From positions 2,294,001 through 2,358,000 of the forward strand of contig OZ240678.1 in NCBI GenBank assembly GCA_965198905.1: DNA of 64,000 bases, written 5' to 3'. Both the position numbers and the translations under genes were made by a program. This DNA comes from CAHJWH01 sp965198905 (GTDB lineage: Bacteria > Pseudomonadota > Alphaproteobacteria > Caulobacterales > Caulobacteraceae). Within the stretch, counting starts at the first letter, position 1; every line of letters starts with the position of its first letter. The notes beneath the pieces are model-generated. The model was given only the letters and a program-made list of their open reading frames with translations. It searched no databases and had not been told where the DNA came from. This document shows positions 1 to 8,474 of the stretch, piece by piece.

Positions 1-213
1 CGGCTCGCCGAAGTGGCCCTGCAGGAAGGCGAAGAAGGCGGTGAGGTCCTCGCGATAGGCTTCGAGCGTCAAAGGCGAGGCGCGGCGTTCGTGGGCGAGA
101 TAGTTGATCCAGGCGTCGAGGGCTTCGGCTGCCGTACTGCGCGCTTCGAGACGGGCGCCTACAGCGCCTTCCTCAGCATGACGGAGGGAGGTGGGGTCCA
201 CGCCCTTCGTCAT
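1..213 (-). CDS. xerC: Tyrosine recombinase XerC, N-terminal part (runs off the left edge)
   Basis: The reverse strand encodes about 71 residues that look like the SAM-like core-binding domain of XerC, with DAWINYLAHERRASPLTLEA and a following EDLTAFFAFLQ helix. XerC acts with XerD at dif to resolve chromosome dimers. The catalytic domain lies outside the window. The gene follows a DUF484 gene, a common proteobacterial pairing. The only ATG in frame (213-211) lies inside a dispersed repeat (141-248), so roughly the first 24 residues are repeat-derived. A GTG at 201-199 is also inside it. The native start has probably been displaced. The family call is fairly firm; the start is inferred. Confidence 0.75.
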   Translation of the reverse strand, partial: MTKGVDPTSLRHAEEGAVGARLEARSTAAEALDAWINYLAHERRASPLTLEAYREDLTAFFAFLQGHFGEP

Positions 214-248
214 CCTGAGGAGCCCCAAAGGGGCGTCTCGATGGACGC
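141..248. repeat. Dispersed composite repeat, family A, copy 1
   Basis: About 108 bp whose reverse complement matches two other places in the window (30616-30727 and 45844-45952). Each copy has a GTCTCGAAG-type outer end, a CGTCATGCTGAGG half and an opposed CTCCTCAGGATGACG half. This copy covers the start of xerC and the gap to the DUF484 gene. Confidence 0.8.
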
Positions 249-268
249 ACCCCCGCTTCGACGCCGCG

Positions 269-940
269 TCAATGCCGCGGCGGCCATCGCTCGGCCAGAC
301 GCTCCACCACCTGGCCGACGAAGGCGATCAGTTCCACGCCCATGTCCGTGCAGAACCCTTCCGGGTCGGCGGAGCCGAAGGCCATCAGACCTGCGCGCTT
401 GGGGTCGAACACCGACAGCCGGATCAGGGCGACGCTCTTGACCCGATCCGCCGCCTCCCCGAAGATTTCGCCGCCGCCGGTGCAGGGGCCGACCGCGCAG
501 CTCCGTCCCGGCTCGATGACGTAGCCGACCAGTCCCACGGGCAGCGAACGCCAGCCCGGCGGCGCATGCCCCTCCACGCCGATGCTGGCCATCTCCAGGC
601 CGAAGCGGCGCTGGGCGCCTTCGTGCAGGCGGTAGGCGAGATCGGCGCTGTTGTCGGCGGCGAGCAGGTCGAGCACCAGGTCGTGGGCCTGGCCCTGGGC
701 TGAGAAGTTGGCTTTGGCGATGGCCTCCATCTCTTCGCGGGCCGAGGTCTCGCGCTCCCGCGCCGCCTCCAGCCGGGCCAGGGCGGCGGGGCCGAATTCC
801 ACCACGTTGCTGGAATGCGGGCGAAGGCCGAGCGCCTGCAGCAGGTGGGCGTCGTCGCACACCAGCTCGGGGTTCAAAAGGATCAGCGAGCGCGCGTCAG
901 CCCAGGCGACCGCCGGCTCGATGTTCAGGACTTCGCTCAA
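269..940 (-). CDS. DUF484 family (GAF-like) protein
   Basis: A 223-residue soluble protein with the DUF484 layout. The N-terminal helix holds LLNPELVCDDAHLLQALGL, a coiled stretch (about 50-90) contains EAARERETSAREEMEAIA, and a GAF-like C-terminal half follows with RLSVFDPKRAGLMAFGS. DUF484 proteins commonly precede xerC, as here, but their biochemical role is not established. No membrane segment or signal peptide is visible. The start is the first ATG after an in-frame gap. A TTAA-N7-TTAC motif at 985-999 lies 45 bp upstream. Downstream, the spacing to xerC is filled by a dispersed repeat. Confidence 0.75.
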   Translation of the reverse strand: MSEVLNIEPAVAWADARSLILLNPELVCDDAHLLQALGLRPHSSNVVEFGPAALARLEAARERETSAREEMEAIAKANFSAQGQAHDLVLDLLAADNSADLAYRLHEGAQRRFGLEMASIGVEGHAPPGWRSLPVGLVGYVIEPGRSCAVGPCTGGGEIFGEAADRVKSVALIRLSVFDPKRAGLMAFGSADPEGFCTDMGVELIAFVGQVVERLAERWPPRH

Positions 941-984
941 AATGACCCCCGCTGGTACTGAGCGGGCATCAGAGCCGATCGGGG

Positions 985-999
985 TTAAAGCCGGTTTAC
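985..999 (+). promoter_or_regulatory. Candidate CtrA box upstream of the DUF484 gene
   Basis: TTAA, seven bases, TTAC. It matches the CtrA consensus TTAA-N7-TTAA in seven of eight positions, but is oriented away from the DUF484 gene, so its role is uncertain. Confidence 0.3.
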
Positions 1000-1018
1000 C
1001 GCTGCGAGAAGACGGGCC

Positions 1019-1288
1019 TCAGTAACCCGCGTTGTGGCCGGTGTTGCGATTCATCCACACCCCGACGCCCACGATGATCGCCGCCACCACCACCGCGCCG
1101 ATGAACGCGATGTGCGCGCACAGCCACAGCACCAGGAAGGCGACGAGGGCGGCGATGATGGTGGAGGTCCAATGCACCATGCCGTTGAAGCGCATGTACA
1201 TGGAACGGTGTGTCCGCACCTCCATCTCGCCGCGATGAAACTCCTCGGAGGTTTGCTCGCCTGGGGCGGTCTGGGGCGACTGGGCCAT
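1019..1288 (-). CDS. aa3-type cytochrome c oxidase subunit IV-like small membrane protein
   Basis: An 89-residue protein. A charged N-terminus carries EEFHRGEMEVRTHRSMYMRF, followed by a hydrophobic stretch of about 40 residues that could form one or two membrane helices. The FHRGEM...F.GM..W pattern resembles the small bacterial subunit IV of aa3 oxidases (COX4_pro_2). That subunit sits in the inner membrane and is not catalytic. The protein is a little longer than usual for the family. No oxidase genes adjoin it, so it is an isolated gene here. The start at 1288 was preferred over an upstream alternative because the family pattern begins close to it. Confidence 0.6.
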   Translation of the reverse strand: MAQSPQTAPGEQTSEEFHRGEMEVRTHRSMYMRFNGMVHWTSTIIAALVAFLVLWLCAHIAFIGAVVVAAIIVGVGVWMNRNTGHNAGY

Positions 1289-1495
1289 GGTCCGGTCCTT
1301 GGAAAATCCTTGTGCGGCGCACTACAGCATAGCCGGCGCGCGCTCAAGCGGAGACCGACCTACGCTCCGTTTCGGGGACTAGGGCGCTGCCGAGCAACGC
1401 GGGCGGGGCTCGCATGCCGCGTTGACCCTCACAGCCGATGGCCAGGCGATGTCGAGTATATGCTCTCCTGAGCCTTGCGAGCGCGAACGCCATCT

Positions 1496-1851
1496 ATGTG
1501 GATGACCAGACTCCTGCAGTTCAAACGCGAGTGGGGGCTTAGCCTCGTGCTCGCCCTCCAGGCCTCGATTATCTTTCCATCGGGCTACTGTTTGCGAACG
1601 GCTATCGGGCCGCCGCACTGTGCCTGCACCCCTCCTTCTCCGGCATAACCACCGACCCCCGGCCGGCGCTCAGCGAGATGCTCTATTTCAGCCTCAGCAC
1701 CCTGACGACCACAGGTTTCGGCGACATCGTTCCGATCCACCCCTTCGTGCGCAGCATGGCCAATCTGGAGGCGGTCATCGGCCAGCTTTACCCGGCGACG
1801 CTGCTGGCCAGACTTGTAAGCCTCCACGTCGCGACGAAGCAGGACCCGTGA
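1496..1851 (+). pseudogene. Broken two-TM potassium (Ion_trans_2-type) channel remnant
   Basis: The second half reads in one frame as a channel pore segment with FSLSTLTTTGFGDIVPIHP and a following helix, ending at the TGA at 1849-1851. The selectivity-filter-like TTTGFGD is clear. The preceding hydrophobic segment (GLSLVLALQASIIF) lies in a different frame, starting at 1496 or 1502. The frame changes near 1570-1585 and neither frame is open across both parts. The N-terminal portion also looks short. This is best read as a frameshifted, truncated pseudogene; a sequencing error is the alternative. Confidence 0.65.
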
Positions 1852-1941
1852 CGAAGACGACTGTTCTGCGGACGTTCGTTCCTGGGAGCGTCGTCGAACC
1901 CTTTGCGCAGGCGCCGCCCTGCGCCCCGCAGGCCAGCTCGT

Positions 1942-1956
1942 TTAGCCCTCCTTTAC
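1942..1956 (+). promoter_or_regulatory. CtrA-box-like site upstream of fliF
   Basis: TTAG, seven bases, TTAC on the plus strand, about 60 bp before the fliF start. The fliF operon is a class II, CtrA-activated flagellar promoter in Caulobacter, and the spacing matches TTAA-N7-TTAA. The assignment is by motif only. Confidence 0.55.
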
Positions 1957-2015
1957 CCTCCACCCGGTAATTCCTGCCTAGCCGCGACGGAGCCGTTCCG
2001 GGGTGTGGCGCGCGT

Positions 2016-3650
2016 GTGGGGTCCGGCTTGGATCAGTTCGTCAAAGCGCTGCAGGGCTTCGGGATCGGGCGGCTCGCCGCGATCCTGGGCGCCGGCGCGG
2101 GCGCGACGGCGATCCTAATCGCGCTGATGCTGCGGCTGGGCGGCTCGCCGATGAGCCTGCTCTACGCTAACCTCGACCTCAAGGAGGCGGGCCAGATCAC
2201 CTCCCAGCTCGACCAGTCGGGGGTGAAGTACGAGGTCAAGGGCGACGGCTCGACGATCTTCGTGGACCGCGACAAGGTGGCGTCGACGAGGCTCCTGTTG
2301 TCGGGCAAGGGCCTGCCGACCTCGGGCTCCGTCGGCTACGAGATCTTCGACAACGCCCCCGCCATGGGCCAGACCGACTTCGTCCAGACCCTGAACCGTC
2401 AGCGGGCGCTGGAGGGCGAGCTGGCGCGCACCATCCGCGCCATCCAGGGCGTCAGCTTCGTGCGCGTCCACCTAGTGATGCCCAAGCACCAGCTGTTTGA
2501 GGAGGACGCCGAGCAGCCCTCGGCCTCCATCCTGATCGCTACCGGCGGCGGCCGCATCGGGGTCGAGCAGGTGCGCGCCATCCGCAACCTCGTCGCCGGC
2601 GCGGTGCCCGAGCTGAAGCCCGAGCGCGTCAGCATCACCGACCAGCAGGGCGAACTGCTCGCGGCCGAAGGCGACGGCGCGGTGGACGGCGCCGGAGGGG
2701 GCGAGCGCAACCAGGTCGAGGAGCGCATCCGCCGCACGGTGAAGGACATGGTGGAGGGCATAGTCGGCCCCGGCCACGCCCGGGTGCAGGTCTCCGCCGA
2801 CCTCGACATGTCCAGCCACACCACGAGTTCCGAGAAGTTCGACCCCGACGGCCAGGTGGTCCGCTCCACCCAGACGTCGGACGAGAAGTCGGCGGAGAAC
2901 AAGGCCAGCTCGTCCGGCGCGACCAGCGCCTCCCAGAACGTGCCGGGCGCGGCCCCCGGCGGGGCGGGAAACCCCGACAGCTCCAACACCGGCAAGCAGG
3001 ACGAGACCACCAATTATGAGATCAGCAAGACCACCACCACCGACGTGACCCAGCCAGGCCAGATCAAGCGCCTGTCGGTGGCCGTGGCGGTGGACGGGAC
3101 CACGGGCGCCGCGGTGCACGGCAAGCCCGGTCCCTACACGCCGCGCTCGGCCGAGGACATGAAGCGCATCGACCAGCTGGTCCGCTCGGCCATGGGCTTC
3201 GACGACAAGCGCGGCGACCAGGTCAGCGTGGTCAACGTGCCCTTCAACCGCGACCTGGACGGGGAGGGCGCCAGCGTCGCCTCGCCGTTCAGCTTCGACA
3301 AGAACGACGTCATGCGCGGTGCGGAGCTGGTGGTGATGGCGGGCGTCGCCGGCCTGATCGTCTTCTTCGTGATCAAGCCGATGCTGAAGGTGTCGGCGGG
3401 CGGGGGCGGGGCCATGGTCACGGCGCTCACCGCCACGCCGCGGATCGGCCCCGACGGCCAGCCCGCGGTGGGCGCCCTGGCCTATGAAGGGGGGGGCCAG
3501 CTGGCCCTGCCCAGCCCTGACGACCGCATCGACATCGCCAAGATCGAGGGCCAGGTGAAGGCCTCCTCGGTCAAGCGGGTCTCCGAATTCGTGGATCGCC
3601 ACCCCGACGAGTCGGTGGCGATCCTGCGCAGCTGGCTGCACGAAAGCTAA
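2016..3650 (+). CDS. fliF: Flagellar MS-ring protein FliF
   Basis: A 544-residue protein of normal FliF length. It has an N-terminal membrane helix (about 20-40), the YscJ/FliF ring-building region with RALEGELARTIRAIQGV and VRVHLVMPKHQLFEED, and a low-complexity Ser/Gly/Asn linker (about 290-330). A second membrane helix follows at about 430-455. The acidic, helical C-terminus (VSEFVDRHPDESVAILRSWL) binds FliG. It forms the MS ring that nucleates the basal body. It is the first gene of the operon, with a CtrA-box-like site upstream. The first start is GTG at 2016; a TTG at 2028 is possible. The stop overlaps the fliG ATG by one base. Confidence 0.95.
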   Translation: MGSGLDQFVKALQGFGIGRLAAILGAGAGATAILIALMLRLGGSPMSLLYANLDLKEAGQITSQLDQSGVKYEVKGDGSTIFVDRDKVASTRLLLSGKGLPTSGSVGYEIFDNAPAMGQTDFVQTLNRQRALEGELARTIRAIQGVSFVRVHLVMPKHQLFEEDAEQPSASILIATGGGRIGVEQVRAIRNLVAGAVPELKPERVSITDQQGELLAAEGDGAVDGAGGGERNQVEERIRRTVKDMVEGIVGPGHARVQVSADLDMSSHTTSSEKFDPDGQVVRSTQTSDEKSAENKASSSGATSASQNVPGAAPGGAGNPDSSNTGKQDETTNYEISKTTTTDVTQPGQIKRLSVAVAVDGTTGAAVHGKPGPYTPRSAEDMKRIDQLVRSAMGFDDKRGDQVSVVNVPFNRDLDGEGASVASPFSFDKNDVMRGAELVVMAGVAGLIVFFVIKPMLKVSAGGGGAMVTALTATPRIGPDGQPAVGALAYEGGGQLALPSPDDRIDIAKIEGQVKASSVKRVSEFVDRHPDESVAILRSWLHES

Positions 3651-4678
3651 TGGCGCTCGCCAAACGCCCCTCCATCGACACCGCCGACAAGATGAGCGGG
3701 CCGGAGAAGGCCGCCATTTTCATGCTGGCGCTGGGGGAGGACCATACCCGGCTGTGGGAGGCGCTGGACGAGGAGGAGGTGCGCGAGATCTCCCAGATCA
3801 TGTCGGGCCTAGGCAACGTCTCCTCCGGAGCCGTCGAGGCCCTACTGATGGAGTTCGTGGGCGGGATGAGCGCCACCGGCGCGATCATGGGCTCCTTCGA
3901 GCAAACCCAGCGCCTGCTCGCCTCCTTCCTGCCGGCCGAGAAGGTGGACGCCCTGATGGACGAGATCCGCGGACCCGCGGGACGGACCATGTGGGACAAG
4001 CTCGCCAATGTGAACGAGGCGGTGCTCGCCAACTATCTGAAGAACGAATACCCCCAGACGGTCGCGGTGGTGCTGTCAAAGATCAAGGGCGAGCACGCCG
4101 CACGTGTCCTGTCGGTGCTGCCGGAAGACTTCGCGCTGGAATGCGTGCAGCGGATGCTGCGCATGGAGCCGGTTCAGCGCGACATCCTCGACAAGATCGA
4201 GGAGACCCTGCGCACCGAATTCATGAGCAACCTGGCGCGCACCTCGAAGCGCGACAGTCACGAGATGATGGCCGAAGTGTTCAACAACTTCGACCGCCAG
4301 ACCGAGAGCCGCTTCCTGAACGCGCTTGAAGAGCGCAACCGCGAAGCGGCGGAGCGCATCCGCGCGCTGATGTTCGTGTTCGAGGACCTGGGCAAGCTCG
4401 ACCCCGGCGGCATTCAGACCCTGCTGCGCGCGGTGCAGAAGGACCAGCTCTGCACGGCCCTAAAGGGGTCGTCCGACACCCTGCGCGAGCTGTTCTTCTC
4501 CAACATGAGCGAACGCGCCGCCAAGATCATGCGCGAGGACATGAACGCCATGGGGCCGGTGCGGCTGAAGGACGTCGACGGCGCCCAGATGGCCATGGTG
4601 CTGGTCGCCAAGGAGCTGGCCGCCAAGGGCGAAATCATGCTGGCCAGCGCCAGCGGCGACGATGAGCTGATCTACTGA
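3650..4678 (+). CDS. fliG: Flagellar motor switch protein FliG
   Basis: 342 residues, the usual FliG length. The N-terminal domain contains KMSGPEKAAIFMLALGED, the middle domain the EYPQTVAVVLSKIKGEHAA segment (EHPQ-type motif), and the C-terminal domain the charged torque helix with LKDVDGAQMAMVLVAKEL. FliG couples the MS ring to the C-ring and contacts the stator. Its ATG overlaps the fliF stop by one base, implying translational coupling. A 70-bp gap with a strong hairpin separates it from flbE. Confidence 0.96.
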   Translation: MALAKRPSIDTADKMSGPEKAAIFMLALGEDHTRLWEALDEEEVREISQIMSGLGNVSSGAVEALLMEFVGGMSATGAIMGSFEQTQRLLASFLPAEKVDALMDEIRGPAGRTMWDKLANVNEAVLANYLKNEYPQTVAVVLSKIKGEHAARVLSVLPEDFALECVQRMLRMEPVQRDILDKIEETLRTEFMSNLARTSKRDSHEMMAEVFNNFDRQTESRFLNALEERNREAAERIRALMFVFEDLGKLDPGGIQTLLRAVQKDQLCTALKGSSDTLRELFFSNMSERAAKIMREDMNAMGPVRLKDVDGAQMAMVLVAKELAAKGEIMLASASGDDELIY

Positions 4679-4711
4679 TGACCAGACGCCTCAACATCGC
4701 ATTCGCGCCGC

Positions 4712-4742
4712 GCCTCCTCCCCCGCCTCGCAGGGGAGGAGGC
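4712..4742 (+). promoter_or_regulatory. Hairpin masking the flbE ribosome-binding site
   Basis: A perfect 11-bp stem (4712-4722 with 4732-4742, 9-base loop). Its right arm contains the GGGGAGGAGG Shine-Dalgarno sequence, six bases before the flbE ATG at 4749. In RNA the ribosome site would be base-paired. It could be a chance or repeat-derived palindrome. Confidence 0.55.
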
Positions 4743-4748
4743 ACACGC

Positions 4749-5393
4749 ATGACCTCCTCCGTCCCGCGCAAGTTCACCTTCGACACCGTCTTCGATGGCG
4801 AGCGGGTGATCGCGCCGCCCAAGCTCAAGCGCGCCTTCACGCCCGAGGAGATGGAGGCCGCCCGCGCAGAGGCGTTCGCCGAGGGTCAACGCTCGGTCGT
4901 CGCCCAGGCCGAAACCCAGGCGGCCCAGGCGCTGCGCGAGGTGGCGAGCGCGATGCGGACGGCTTTCGGGCACCTGGCCGAGGCCGCCCACGCCCATCGC
5001 ACCGACAGCGCTCGCCTGGCCCTGGCCTGCGCCCGCAAGATCGCCGACGCGGCGCTGGACCAGTTCCCCGAACAGCCGGCGCTGGCCGCCCTGGAGGCGC
5101 TGTCGCGCGAGCTCGACGCCCAGCCGCGCCTGCTGGTGCGCGCGAGCCCGACCAATGTGGAGCGGCTGACCCATGCGCTGAGCGCGGCGGCCGAAAGCAT
5201 GGGCTTTGCGGGGCTGGTGGTGGTCAAGGCCGATCCTGGCCTGGCGCCCGCCGCCTTCAGCTTCGACTGGGGCGAGGGGCGCGCGGCCTTTGATCCCGTC
5301 GCCGCAGCGGCCCGGGTCGAGGCGGCGCTCGAGACCGCGCTCGCCGCCGAGGGCCTGCACGCGGAACCTGTCGTGATGAGCGAGGAGGCTTAA
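4749..5393 (+). CDS. flbE: FliH-like flagellar export regulator FlbE
   Basis: A 214-residue soluble protein between fliG and fliN, the position of flbE/fliH in Caulobacter. It begins SSVPRKFTFDTVFDGERV and continues with an Ala/Glu-rich helical middle (about 40-110) and an ASPTNVERLTHAL segment typical of the FliH/SctL C-terminal domain. FliH holds the FliI ATPase inactive and docks it at the export gate through FliN. The ATG at 4749 follows a strong ribosome site inside a hairpin. Sequence conservation in this family is low, so position carries much of the call. Confidence 0.85.
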   Translation: MTSSVPRKFTFDTVFDGERVIAPPKLKRAFTPEEMEAARAEAFAEGQRSVVAQAETQAAQALREVASAMRTAFGHLAEAAHAHRTDSARLALACARKIADAALDQFPEQPALAALEALSRELDAQPRLLVRASPTNVERLTHALSAAAESMGFAGLVVVKADPGLAPAAFSFDWGEGRAAFDPVAAAARVEAALETALAAEGLHAEPVVMSEEA

Positions 5394-5398
5394 GGCCC

Positions 5399-5725
5399 AT
5401 GAGCGACCTCAACCTGCCCGAATTCGACGCCTCCACCGCACTCGCCACCCTGGCGGAGGGCGAGGAGAAGACCGCCCACGACCTGTCGCCGGTGTTCGAC
5501 GTGCCGGTGAACATCTCCGCGGTCCTCGGCAAGGCGCATATGTCGGTGGCCCAGCTGCTCAAGCTCGGCGCCGGCAGCGTGCTTGAGCTGGACCGCAAGG
5601 TCGGCGAGGCCATCGACATCTACGTCAACAACCGCCTCGTCGCCCGGGGCGAAGTGGTGGTGGTGGACGAGCGGCTCGGCGTCACCATGACCGAGATCAT
5701 CAAGGACGGGGACCAGGCGCTGTGA
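5399..5725 (+). CDS. fliN: Flagellar motor switch protein FliN
   Basis: 108 residues with a short acidic N-terminus and a SpoA (surface presentation of antigens) domain. Characteristic segments are VFDVPVNISAVLGKAHMSV, LLKLGAGSVLELDRKVGEA and VNNRLVARGEVVVVDERLGV. It is a C-ring component that binds FliH and CheY-P. It starts five bases after flbE within the operon. A repeat element lies immediately downstream. Confidence 0.94.
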   Translation: MSDLNLPEFDASTALATLAEGEEKTAHDLSPVFDVPVNISAVLGKAHMSVAQLLKLGAGSVLELDRKVGEAIDIYVNNRLVARGEVVVVDERLGVTMTEIIKDGDQAL

Positions 5726-5736
5726 GCCCCTTCACG

Positions 5737-5872
5737 TCTCTCCTCCCTCCCCCTCGATGGGGGAGGGCCGCCCACGTCCAGCGGCTTCGCACTTGCGTTG
5801 CGGCCCGATCGTCCAAGCTCGGGGGCGGCTGACCCCCACCCCGGCCCTCCCCCGTCGAGGGGGAGGGAGACC
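5737..5872. repeat. Dispersed near-palindromic repeat, family B
   Basis: Two CCCTCCCCC(TCGA)GGGGGAGGG hairpins, about 5744-5767 and 5845-5868, flank a GC-rich core. It fills the fliN-flbD gap and ends about 30 bases before flbD. It resembles a REP- or MITE-like element; no ORF is seen in it. Confidence 0.65.
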
Positions 5873-5903
5873 CTCCACGACCTCCATCGGAAGGAACTGA
5901 ACC

Positions 5904-7277
<1,374 letters not shown>

Positions 7278-7293
7278 ATCGGCTGAGCGCAGC

Positions 7294-7437
7294 GCGACCC
7301 CTCACCTTCCCACGCCACTCCGCAGCGCGGGCCCCTTCCTCTCCCGCAAGGGGAGAGGGGACGAGGCGCCGCTGACGCCCTCTCCCCTTGCGGTAGAGGG
7401 AAGGGGCCCAGCTCTGCTGGGAAGGGTGAGGGGTCGC
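7294..7437. repeat. Near-palindromic repeat, family C, copy 1 (before bla)
   Basis: 144 bp with opposed arms that begin GCGACCCCTCACCTTCCC and end with its near complement, and an inner pair around CTCTCCCGCAAGGGGAGAGG. The right half is almost identical to the copy at 8315-8452. The two copies are in the same orientation and bracket the beta-lactamase gene. Confidence 0.85.
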
Positions 7438-7443
7438 ACGTCG

Positions 7444-8307
7444 GTGGACCGGAGAGCCTTGATCTTCGCGCTGCCGGCCTTGGGGCTCGCCGCCCCCGCC
7501 CTCGCCGCAACCCCCGACTTCGCCGCCATCGAGCGCGCCTCGGGCGGCAAGCTCGGCCTGTTTGTCATCGACGCCGGATCGGGCCGCACGCTGTCATGGC
7601 GGGCCGACAGTCGTTTCCCATTCTGCAGCAGCTTCAAGGCGCCGCTGGCGGCCTTCGTGCTGTGGAAGGTCGATCACGGCGAGCTGAGGCTGGGCCAGCC
7701 GGTGCGCTTCGCGCCCTCGGATGTGATCCCGTATTGGGCGCCCATCACCCGCCCGCACTTGGCTGACGGGTCGATGCCGCTGCAGGCCCTGTGCGCCGCC
7801 GCCGTCGAGTACAGCGACAACATCGCCGCCAACGCCTTGCTGAGGACGACGGGCGGCCCGTCCGCACTCACCGCCTGGATGCGCGAGCGCGGTGACGACG
7901 CCTTCCAGCTTTCTCATGATGAGCCGCTCCTGAACCACGCGCGCTTCGGCGACGCGGTCGACACCACGACGCCCCGCGCCATGGCCGAGACCTTCCGCCG
8001 CTTCGCCCTGGGCGAAGTATTGACCCCCGCCTCACGCGCACGCTGGACCGGCTGGCTGGTCGCCAACACCACAGGCGGCAAGCGCCTGCGCGCCGGCCTG
8101 CCCGCCGACTGGCGCGCCGGCGACAAGACCGGCACCTGGAACGAGGGCTGGTTCAGCACGGTCGACATCGCCGTCGCGTGGCCGCCCGGACGCGCGCCGC
8201 TGGTGATCTCCGGCTTCGTCACCGGCCAGCCGAGCACCGCGGCGGGCGAAACGGTGCTGGCCGAAGTCGGGCGACAGGTGGCGGCATGGGCGCAGGTCCA
8301 TGGCTGA
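7444..8307 (+). CDS. Class A beta-lactamase
   Basis: About 287 residues with all class A hallmarks in order. These are the S-x-x-K active site (CSSFKAP), SDN loop (EYSDNIAAN), omega-loop Glu-x-x-x-Asn (DEPLLNHA) and KTG motif (GDKTGTWN). It would hydrolyse beta-lactams in the periplasm by a serine mechanism. Using GTG at 7444 gives a good signal peptide, DRRALIFALPALGLAAPALA, with cleavage near AxA. The frame stays open upstream, but that extension is repeat sequence and is rejected. The gene interrupts the flagellar cluster between flbD and flhA and sits between two direct repeat copies, suggesting acquisition as a cassette. Confidence 0.88.
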   Translation: MDRRALIFALPALGLAAPALAATPDFAAIERASGGKLGLFVIDAGSGRTLSWRADSRFPFCSSFKAPLAAFVLWKVDHGELRLGQPVRFAPSDVIPYWAPITRPHLADGSMPLQALCAAAVEYSDNIAANALLRTTGGPSALTAWMRERGDDAFQLSHDEPLLNHARFGDAVDTTTPRAMAETFRRFALGEVLTPASRARWTGWLVANTTGGKRLRAGLPADWRAGDKTGTWNEGWFSTVDIAVAWPPGRAPLVISGFVTGQPSTAAGETVLAEVGRQVAAWAQVHG

Positions 8308-8314
8308 GCGCGGC

Positions 8315-8452
8315 GCTACCCCTCACCCTCCCAGCCTGCGGCTGGGCCCCTCCCTCTCCCGCAAGGGGAGAGGGGAAGAGCGGCGCCTGGCTCCCTCTCC
8401 CCTTGCGGGAGAGGGAAGGGGCCCAGCTCTGCTGGGAAGGGTGAGGGGTCGC
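8315..8452. repeat. Near-palindromic repeat, family C, copy 2 (after bla, before flhA)
   Basis: 138 bp with the same arms and orientation as 7294-7437. The right half (about 8395-8452) is nearly identical to copy 1. It begins eight bases after the beta-lactamase stop and ends 22 bases before the flhA ATG. Confidence 0.85.
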
Positions 8453-8474
8453 ACCGCCGCCGGACGAAGCGCCC

